A stretch of DNA of 26,689 nucleotides from Desulfuromonadales bacterium (GTDB lineage Bacteria > Desulfobacterota > Desulfuromonadia > Desulfuromonadales > UBA2294), in NCBI GenBank assembly GCA_014859615.1, contig JACUTX010000005.1:1-26689 (forward strand), given 5' to 3'. Numbering within the stretch: the first letter of the stretch is position 1; each line of letters begins with the position of its first letter. This document shows, piece by piece, positions 16,710-22,383 of this stretch. The position numbers were made by a program, and so were the translations under genes. Under the pieces are notes generated by a model. The model worked only from the letters and a program-made list of their open reading frames with translations, did no database searches and had not been told where the DNA came from.

Positions 16710-17549
16710 ATGTTCAGAAGCATAAATTATCGCGCGATCGTACCGGTCACACTGGCTGTAACCGGCTTTGTGATCGCCTGCTGTGTGCTTCTTTATACTT
16801 TTGTAAAACAGGATCTTGTCAAAAGTGAGATCCAGCACGCTTCTGACCTTGCTGATACCGTAGTCAAGTCGACCCGTTATGCCATGCTTCATGATGATCG
16901 GGAAACACTTGGTAATATTATTCATAATATCGGAGAACAGAATCTGGTCGAGCATGTGCGGATCTTTAATAAAAAAGGGCTGATCATGTTTTCCCGCGAT
17001 AGCGAGGAGATCAATCGATTTATTGACAAGTCGGCTGCCGGTTGTACGGAATGCCATGAGAGCAAAAAACCAAAAAGTTCATTGGGAACCATGGCAAAGG
17101 CACGCCAGTTTACAAATCAAGCCGGTAATGATGTTCTGGCAATTACGGCTCCGTTTTATAACGAACCGGAATGTTCCGCTGCCGCCTGTCATTTTCATGA
17201 TGCCGGACAGACTCTTCTCGGGACACTTGATATCGGCTTATCTCAGGACCCGCTTAAGCGAACACTCGCCCAATTAAAAAACAGGATGATTGTGTTCAGC
17301 GGTATGGTTCTGGTTCTCACGGTGGGAGTTGTTTGTGCTCTTCTCTATCGGCAGGTGCTGCTGCCAATCAGAAAACTTCTCGCCTTTACTGAAAGTTCAA
17401 TGAATGATAATCTCACCGACGATTTCCCTGAAGTCAGCGGTGAGATTGCGCAACTTGCAAACGCTTTTCGGAAAATCAATAATATTCGTCTCGATCTGGA
17501 ACAACAGAAGAAAAACAATGAAACATTAACTAACGATTCCAACCCTTAA
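16710..17549 (+). CDS. Kinase-less membrane sensor with two heme-binding motifs and HAMP domain
   Basis: The 279-residue protein has the input half of a sensor kinase: a helix (about 10-32), a periplasmic domain (about 35-190), a second helix (about 193-213), and a HAMP domain (about 213-265), ending in a short coiled coil with no kinase, cyclase or chemotaxis output. The periplasmic domain carries CTECH (Cys112, Cys115, His116) and CSAAACH (Cys155, Cys160, His161), a CXXCH and a CX4CH. It is homologous to the periplasmic part of the kinase at 9536, which keeps only the second motif. It may pair with that kinase, or act as a separate heme sensor. The AGGAGG site and location after the redox genes suggest it is co-transcribed. 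A stop codon ends it naturally after DSNP; I see no kinase fragment downstream. Confidence 0.88.
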   Translation: MFRSINYRAIVPVTLAVTGFVIACCVLLYTFVKQDLVKSEIQHASDLADTVVKSTRYAMLHDDRETLGNIIHNIGEQNLVEHVRIFNKKGLIMFSRDSEEINRFIDKSAAGCTECHESKKPKSSLGTMAKARQFTNQAGNDVLAITAPFYNEPECSAAACHFHDAGQTLLGTLDIGLSQDPLKRTLAQLKNRMIVFSGMVLVLTVGVVCALLYRQVLLPIRKLLAFTESSMNDNLTDDFPEVSGEIAQLANAFRKINNIRLDLEQQKKNNETLTNDSNP

Positions 17550-17615
17550 TGTTACGGTTGTTTCATGGCTGACCCGGTTGAACCGCTCTGTGCTGGCAGG
17601 TAGAAGGAGCTGACG

Positions 17616-18143
17616 ATGAGCCAGACAGGGAGATCAACACAAAGTGAGCAATTTCCGGGGCGCGAAGAGTTGCGGCTGCGGGTTGAGGCACGTATTCGTC
17701 GTCTGCAGCGCCATTCCGCGAGCAGCCTTTGGTTCATGATCCTCTTTTTGTTAATCAGTTTTGCTGCATTCGATCAATTTTCAATCCTTCCTGATCTCAG
17801 CGACAGCAGCCGTGAAATCCTCGGTGCATCACCGCCGGTGGAATTGATCGCTCTGGCTCTGGTTATCTACGCCTTTTCAGGGATCGTGCGGACCCTCGCC
17901 AGCATGAGTCGCAACTACAAACCGCATACCGGGCTTGTTCATGTCGCTTTTTTTACCGGTTTTTACTCTTTCTATCATTTGGCCGGAGCCCTGCAGGACA
18001 ATTTCTGGGCTATTTTCTTTGCCGGAATCAGCGTTATGGGGTTGGAAAACTATTACCTCTGGTCATACAGTAACGAGGCGATCCGTAATGAACGTGCTCT
18101 GTTAAATAGTATGGGGAGAGTTGGAGATGCGGGACAAAAATAA
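17616..18143 (+). CDS. Uncharacterised membrane protein with four hydrophobic segments
   Basis: The 175-residue protein begins with a basic, soluble stretch of about 36 residues and then has four hydrophobic segments (about 37-57, 75-97, 108-127 and 129-149, the last two nearly contiguous). There are no cysteines and no known motif that I recognise. The region with GLENYYLWSYSNEAIRNERALL suggests a cytoplasmic C-terminal helix. It starts at ATG 17616 behind AAGGAG, 66 bases after the heme sensor, and is probably the last gene of the sigma-54 operon. A role in the electron-transfer complex or its sensing is only a guess from context. Confidence 0.78.
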   Translation: MSQTGRSTQSEQFPGREELRLRVEARIRRLQRHSASSLWFMILFLLISFAAFDQFSILPDLSDSSREILGASPPVELIALALVIYAFSGIVRTLASMSRNYKPHTGLVHVAFFTGFYSFYHLAGALQDNFWAIFFAGISVMGLENYYLWSYSNEAIRNERALLNSMGRVGDAGQK

Positions 18144-18333
18144 CTGCCTGTTGTTTGACATGAGCAAAAGTATAAGGTTTTTTGTCTCTGCCTATATTCT
18201 ATTCTAAAAAATATATAAACATCAGTAATACTGCATAATTTTCCATACACCCCTGTTTTTCACAATATCCCTTTATTCTCAGATAGTTATATTCTTGTCT
18301 GTCATTCTTTGTAATCTTGTACGGCTCTTTTAC

Positions 18334-18350
18334 GTATAATTATTATATAC
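18334..18350. promoter_or_regulatory. Candidate activator-binding dyad, copy 3
   Basis: The perfect dyad GTATA-N7-TATAC extends to ACGTATA (18332-18338) and TATACGT (18346-18352). Its centre is 106 bases before the -24 GG of the sigma-54 promoter at 18447. TATACGT also occurs at 12833-12839, 102 bases before the other sigma-54 promoter (101 here). Confidence 0.55.
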
Positions 18351-18446
18351 GTGGTTCTCTTTTTTTGAGCGGTGAGTTTTGCTTCTATCAAGTAAAACAA
18401 TCGCAAAAACAAACACTTAATGTCTTTAATTATATTTTTCAAATAA

Positions 18447-18462
18447 TGGCACAGCAAATGCA
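18447..18462 (+). promoter_or_regulatory. Sigma-54 promoter of the small membrane protein genes
   Basis: TGGCACAGCAAATGCA has GG and GC spaced by ten bases and is identical in all sixteen positions to the promoter at 12935. Transcription would begin near 18473, about 55 bases before the first ATG. Confidence 0.87.
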
Positions 18463-18527
18463 CTACTAGATAATCAAGAAAGATGAAAAAATTTAGAAAC
18501 AGAACCCTCAAGGTAAAGGAGGAGATC

Positions 18528-18752
18528 ATGAAAACATTAAGAATGATAGTTACGATGATGGCAGGGAGTGCTTCCGCAGCTTTTGCCGCCTCGGGTGTGC
18601 AGAGTCAGGAGACCGGTATTCTGGTCTACTTCTTTATCGGATTTTTTGCCTTGATAATCGTCTCTCAGCTGGTGCCGGCTCTGATTCTTTTCATTGGCAT
18701 GGTAAAAGGCGTATTTTCTCCTTCCGAGAAAATAACAGTAAAAAAAGATTAG
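18528..18752 (+). CDS. Small membrane protein with signal peptide, paralogue 1
   Basis: The 74-residue protein starts at ATG 18528 behind AAAGGAGGAG. A signal-peptide-like N-terminus ends in ASAAFAAS near residue 21. A long hydrophobic helix, ILVYFFIGFFALIIV and on to LILFIGMVKG, runs from about 30 to 60, and the tail is basic. The core is clearly similar to the next gene (shared pattern GILV-FF/L-F-AL-VV/IV-QL-P-LIL-IG-VKG). It is the first gene after a sigma-54 promoter identical to that of the redox operon, so expression should match. The function is unknown to me; a subunit or assembly partner of the redox complex is one option. Confidence 0.85.
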   Translation: MKTLRMIVTMMAGSASAAFAASGVQSQETGILVYFFIGFFALIIVSQLVPALILFIGMVKGVFSPSEKITVKKD

Positions 18753-18836
18753 AGACTGGTTGATGAGTGGTCCCATGGCTTAAATCGAGAAAGTAAATTG
18801 GTGTAGGCAGTTTAACCTGGTAAAAAGGAGAACGTC

Positions 18837-19079
18837 ATGAAAAACTTAAAAAACTCACTTATCGGATCTTCACTGATGCTGCTGATGGCCAATCCTGCAT
18901 TTGCCGTTGACACGGCACGAACTTACAACAGCGGTATTCTGGTTGGGCTGTTTCTCGCTTTCTGTGCTCTGGTTGTGGTTGTTCAATTGATGCCGACGCT
19001 TATTCTGTTGATCGGCTTCGTTAAAGGGTTGATCAGAGGGACGGATAAGGAGACGAGTCGTCACGGCAACAAAGCATAA
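18837..19079 (+). CDS. Small membrane protein with signal peptide, paralogue 2
   Basis: The 80-residue protein starts at ATG 18837 behind AAAAAGGAGAA. A signal peptide (LMLLMANPAFAVD) precedes the same core as its neighbour: NSGILVGLFLAFCALVVVVQ and LMPTLILLIGFVKG. The C-terminal tail is charged and ends in HGNKA. The pair most likely came from a tandem duplication. It is probably co-transcribed with the first copy across 84 bases and is followed by a terminator. I do not recognise the family; no cysteine-pair or cofactor motif is present. Confidence 0.85.
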   Translation: MKNLKNSLIGSSLMLLMANPAFAVDTARTYNSGILVGLFLAFCALVVVVQLMPTLILLIGFVKGLIRGTDKETSRHGNKA

Positions 19080-19122
19080 AATTTATCCAGAGCTAAGCTT
19101 TATTTTGCAGTATGAAAGGCAC

Positions 19123-19154
19123 AGGGCGACCAGATGGTCGCCCTTAGTTTTTTT
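19123..19154 (+). terminator. Rho-independent terminator ending the sigma-54 region
   Basis: AGGGCGACC (19123-19131) and GGTCGCCCT (19136-19144) form a nine-pair stem with an AGAT loop. TAG and seven T follow. Confidence 0.92.
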
Positions 19155-19199
19155 ATCCATTTTATTTGCAGGGACCGCTTTTCGACAGCTACTGTTAAC

Positions 19200-19523
19200 T
19201 CATTTTTTAATCTTGTCAGCCTTGAGGTGCAGCCCGCAATGGACGCATTTACGTACCGGCAAAAAGGTAGGACCGTTGGTATGGAATGGTTTTTTACAGC
19301 GGGGACAGCAGACAACGGTTGCTAATCCGATAACGATGCAGAGCAATAGTACCCAGAGCGCAAAAAGCCACCCCATAATGCTGGACGAGGCCTGCATTTC
19401 AAGTGAAATCAGCAGACCTGGAACATAACTGAAAATAACCAGCCACATCAGCCAGCGCCGACTTCGTATTTTTGCCAGCCCGGCAGTAAGGTCAACGGTC
19501 TCTGTCTCAATTTTATCGTTCAA
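19200..19523 (-). CDS. Small membrane protein with C-terminal zinc ribbon
   Basis: The 107-residue protein has two hydrophobic helices (about residues 25-42 and 50-74) and a C-terminal zinc ribbon with CPRC and CVHC pairs some 20 residues apart. The ribbon's role in membrane proteins of this kind is not known to me. On this strand AAAGGAG is followed six bases later by a TTG at 19523, which I take as the start; an in-frame TTG at 19562 lacks a ribosome site. The gene is alone, facing the terminator of the sigma-54 region and transcribed away from cobO. Its function is unassigned. Confidence 0.72.
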   Translation of the reverse strand: MNDKIETETVDLTAGLAKIRSRRWLMWLVIFSYVPGLLISLEMQASSSIMGWLFALWVLLLCIVIGLATVVCCPRCKKPFHTNGPTFLPVRKCVHCGLHLKADKIKK

Positions 19524-19744
19524 TGTTAACTCCTTTATGCGCAAGTTGTTTGAGCGCAGCAAGACTGTTGGTCTTGGTTCATTAATTTACTACAAGCTGA
19601 AGAGAGGGTAAACATTTGCGAGCTAAAAAAGGGATTTATTTAGAACAAGCGTATCAATAGTTACTATTGGTTTTGCCATGCATCCGTAAACGCGCTAAAA
19701 TTGTCGCCGACACTCTTTGCTTTCCTTTTTGATGTGGAGGTACT

Positions 19745-20323
19745 ATGACCGACGAGCCGCAAGGTCTGAAGATTACAAAACTTGAACCTGAAAAACGTCA
19801 AGGTCTGGTGGTCGTGATAACCGGTCATGGTAAAGGGAAAACAACCTCGGCGCTGGGGATGGTGTTGCGGGCAGCCGGGCACGGAATGAAGAGTGTTTTG
19901 ATCCAGTTCATGAAGGGGGATATGTACGCAGGTGAATGGGATGGGTTGAAACTGCTTGGTGATCGGGTTGAACATTATGCGACTGGAAAGGGTTTTTGCG
20001 GTCTGCTCGGTAATCCGTACAGTCGTGAAGAGCATCGTGCCAATGCGCAGGCAGCGATTGTACTGGCGCGGGAGAAGCTCAGCAGTGGTGAGTATGATCT
20101 GGTTATTTTGGATGAGATCAATAACGCGCGACATCTACGTCTGGTCGATACCGGGCAGATACTGGAATTGATCAAGATACGACCGGCAGCGGTGCATCTG
20201 ATATTGACCGGTCGGGACGCGCACCCGCAGGTGATCGAACTGGCTGATACGGTGAGTGACGTGCAGGAGATCAAGCACGCTTACCGCAAAGATATTGAGC
20301 CGCAGCCCGGAATCGATTATTAA
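19745..20323 (+). CDS. cobO: Corrinoid adenosyltransferase (CobO/BtuR family)
   Basis: The enzyme moves the adenosyl group of ATP to cob(I)alamin or other corrinoids, the last activating step to adenosylcobalamin. The P-loop GHGKGKTTSALGMVLRA (27-43) and the following QFMKGDMYAGEW and LVILDEINNA stretches match the family, which has no other common fold member with this pattern. The length of 192 residues is normal. It begins at ATG 19745 behind GGAGG. I looked for a cobalamin riboswitch in the preceding 180 bases and did not see a B12 box. The next gene begins 23 bases after its stop, so the two are probably co-transcribed. No other cobalamin genes are in the window, so it may serve salvage or a local pathway. 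Confidence 0.9.
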   Translation: MTDEPQGLKITKLEPEKRQGLVVVITGHGKGKTTSALGMVLRAAGHGMKSVLIQFMKGDMYAGEWDGLKLLGDRVEHYATGKGFCGLLGNPYSREEHRANAQAAIVLAREKLSSGEYDLVILDEINNARHLRLVDTGQILELIKIRPAAVHLILTGRDAHPQVIELADTVSDVQEIKHAYRKDIEPQPGIDY

Positions 20324-20346
20324 CGGGTCTGTACAGGGAGTGACCG

Positions 20347-21303
20347 ATGGCTTTTTTGTCCGGCAAAATATTTCAAGGAGTATTGATCGCAATACTGTTG
20401 ATAGTTATTTTTACGCCGGTGTTGACCGATGTAGTCTTCGAATCTGCGCCGTTTAAACGAGCCGACGAAGTCGGGCGCACTTATGTTGACGAGGCGTTTG
20501 ATCGGGCTCTGATCGCCTTTGCTCTGGCCCGGGCGGCCAATGCGGTAATCTCGGTGATTCAGGACAGCGAAGTCGACATCTCTCCTGCCGGAGTCGGCGT
20601 AACAATTGCTGTCGGTGAGGTGCTCGATCCGCTCAACGACATGATTGAACGGTTTTCACTGGTGATGCTGGTCAGTCTGGTTTCACTCGGTGTGCAGAAA
20701 TTCTTAATCGAAGTGGTTCCCTGGTTCAGCCTCAAATTTCTTCTCGCGCCATCTCTGCTGCTGTTTTTCGTCGGTCTGTGGAAACAGCACCCCTGGAGTG
20801 GCACGATCAGCTCGCTGGCGCGTCGATTACTGATTCTGGCTCTGTTGCTCCGTTTTTCAGTACCAGCGGTGGCTATTCTTAACGAACAGGTTTATCAGCT
20901 TTTTCTCAACCAGCAGTATGTTGAGGCGATGGATGGGTTGCAGCAGGGGAAACAGACTTTGTCTGAATTTTCATCTCTGTCAGACCGTCAGGGCTCTTCG
21001 ACTGAAACCGGTTTTATTGCCAGCTTAAAGGCGACGGCCTTGCAGTTTCAAGCGGCAACAGATCTTCGTCAGCAGATCGAACGTCTCAGCGAAAAACTCG
21101 GGGCGATGGTGCGCGATATTTTGGCCATGATCGTAATTTTTTTGCTCAATACTGTCCTTTTGCCACTCTCTTTTCTCTGGGGGCTTTACAGATTGTTTGG
21201 ACGGATGATGACCGGATTTGCCTGGCCGCAACGGCCGATGACAGCGACAATTTTGTCCCCTTTGACAGGGGGCGATACTGCTGCGAATGAAAATAATCAA
21301 TAG
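20347..21303 (+). CDS. Uncharacterised multi-pass membrane protein
   Basis: The 318-residue protein has a first helix near 10-30, then a predominantly soluble segment, hydrophobic segments near 100-125, 128-145 and 157-178, and a last pair near 258-280. Between the third and last helices a helical, Gln/Leu-rich region (about 190-255) looks like a coiled coil. No cofactor or catalytic motif was recognised. It starts at ATG 20347 after GGGAG and lies 23 bases after cobO, so it may share its promoter. Its stop faces a minus-strand gene 16 bases away. A function cannot be given from the sequence. Confidence 0.75.
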   Translation: MAFLSGKIFQGVLIAILLIVIFTPVLTDVVFESAPFKRADEVGRTYVDEAFDRALIAFALARAANAVISVIQDSEVDISPAGVGVTIAVGEVLDPLNDMIERFSLVMLVSLVSLGVQKFLIEVVPWFSLKFLLAPSLLLFFVGLWKQHPWSGTISSLARRLLILALLLRFSVPAVAILNEQVYQLFLNQQYVEAMDGLQQGKQTLSEFSSLSDRQGSSTETGFIASLKATALQFQAATDLRQQIERLSEKLGAMVRDILAMIVIFLLNTVLLPLSFLWGLYRLFGRMMTGFAWPQRPMTATILSPLTGGDTAANENNQ

Positions 21304-21319
21304 TTTTTATGAGGATGAA

Positions 21320-22066
21320 TCAACCGGGGAGCCTGATCAGACCAAGATTAAGATAGAGCAGGTAGGTGTAGAGAGCGATGACGAGGGTTGTTAATCCGAA
21401 AAAAAGCAGGGCCGTGAATTTTTGCAGATTGAAATGACGCCGGGTGCGAAACCCGATCAAAGGAAACAGGCGGAACAGGTTGAAGGCGAGAATCGCGCTG
21501 AGAATAAGGATCCATCCCTGAGCTGCGACCAAAAAATAGAGGGTTCCACCCAATAGAAGACCGATGCCGGTAATCAAGGCTGACGGGATCAATAGGATCA
21601 GGGAGCGAAACCAGGTTTTCGAGACGATACTGTTTCTGTTTTTCGATGAATCGAAAAGAGATAGTAACTGTTCTGCGATCCGTGGAGAGATCTTCTTGAC
21701 TGTTTCGCTGATGGTGCTGATTCTCAGGCATGGGGTGCTGTCTCCGGGAAAGATGATTGCAATGTCGATAAGCTCAGGGCGTCCGTACTTAAGTTGCAAG
21801 ACAATTTTTGTGGTTTTCGGTTCAAACAGATCGGGCTTGAATTTTTTTATGGAATCGAACTGAATACTATTTTTATTATCAGAAAGTGTCAGGCTGTAAG
21901 TTCTCAACGAGGCCGGATTTTTAAGATCATAGAGTCCCATCTGCTCAAAGAGCTCTTTTTTCAGCAGACCCGGGATGTGTGTGAAGAGATAATTTTCGAG
22001 GCGGATGATCAACTGTTTGTCAACGGTGCAGGATGGCAGAGTGATCCGTTTGCTCAGTTTTTTCAT
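21320..22066 (-). CDS. Uncharacterised protein with C-terminal membrane helices
   Basis: The 248-residue protein has a soluble N-terminal part of about 155 residues with mixed strands and helices and a C-terminal set of about four hydrophobic segments (LILLIPSALITGIGLLLG, LYFLVAAQGWILILSAILAF, and two near the end). The ATG at 22066 is preceded by GAGAGGG. Cys14 and Cys113 are the only cysteines. It is convergent with the preceding membrane-protein gene. I do not recognise a family. The composition is a little richer in Lys, Ile and Asn-type codons than the neighbouring operons, which may reflect separate ancestry, though weakly. Confidence 0.72.
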   Translation of the reverse strand: MKKLSKRITLPSCTVDKQLIIRLENYLFTHIPGLLKKELFEQMGLYDLKNPASLRTYSLTLSDNKNSIQFDSIKKFKPDLFEPKTTKIVLQLKYGRPELIDIAIIFPGDSTPCLRISTISETVKKISPRIAEQLLSLFDSSKNRNSIVSKTWFRSLILLIPSALITGIGLLLGGTLYFLVAAQGWILILSAILAFNLFRLFPLIGFRTRRHFNLQKFTALLFFGLTTLVIALYTYLLYLNLGLIRLPG

Positions 22067-22290
22067 TCGAGTCCCTCTCGATACTTTAATTGATGATGTC
22101 GTAGAAAGTTCGCAAGCTTACGTTACGGTGTTTTTAAAGGTTGCGACAGAGCCCATCTCCCTCCTTCGCCCCTGAAAAAACTCCGGACTTTATCGAACGA
22201 AATTTTTACTTGGTCATCTGATATGGTTTTGCGAATGCATATAAGATCTTAATTAAGCATGGATCATAAACTTTATTATCTGTTTGCGCA

Positions 22291-22304
22291 AGGTTGTTCA
22301 ACCT
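22291..22304 (+). repeat. Inverted repeat in the kinase leader
   Basis: AGGTTG, two bases, and CAACCT form a perfect six-base dyad. The same core GGTTG/CAACC recurs in the hairpin at 22324-22354. Confidence 0.45.
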
Positions 22305-22323
22305 CTTCATTTTTACCCGAGGG

Positions 22324-22360
22324 CAACCCAATTGTGTTATAGTCCGCCGGGTTGTTTTTT
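22324..22360 (+). terminator. Terminator-like hairpin in the leader of the CHASE2 kinase gene
   Basis: CAACCC (22324-22329) pairs with GGGTTG (22349-22354), followed directly by six T, but the loop is long (19 bases). It ends 24 bases before the kinase ATG. It could be an attenuator, or the end of an upstream transcript. Confidence 0.35.
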
Positions 22361-22383
22361 CATTATTCTATGGAGTTAGCTGC

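Larger units (their letters stand above)
18144..18527. other. AT-rich regulatory region before the paired small membrane proteins
   Basis: These 384 bases hold a perfect dyad (18334-18350) and a sigma-54 promoter (18447-18462), with the ribosome site at 18516-18522. No gene or clear terminator is visible in the rest. An open frame could begin at ATG 18483, but the start at 18528 has the ribosome site. Confidence 0.75.
22067..22383. other. Divergent intergenic region before the CHASE2 kinase
   Basis: These 317 bases separate divergent genes. The 3' half has two nested inverted repeats (22291-22304 and 22324-22354) and a T-run. I see no convincing promoter with standard spacing and no RNA gene. 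Confidence 0.7.

Noticed and set aside
19663..19681. Possible sigma-54 promoter near TTGGTTTTGCCATGCA before cobO
   Set aside because: GG and GC are nine rather than ten bases apart, which is not accepted by sigma-54.
19563..19744. Cobalamin riboswitch before cobO
   Set aside because: I found no B12 box or long structured leader; the region is short and lacks the conserved core.
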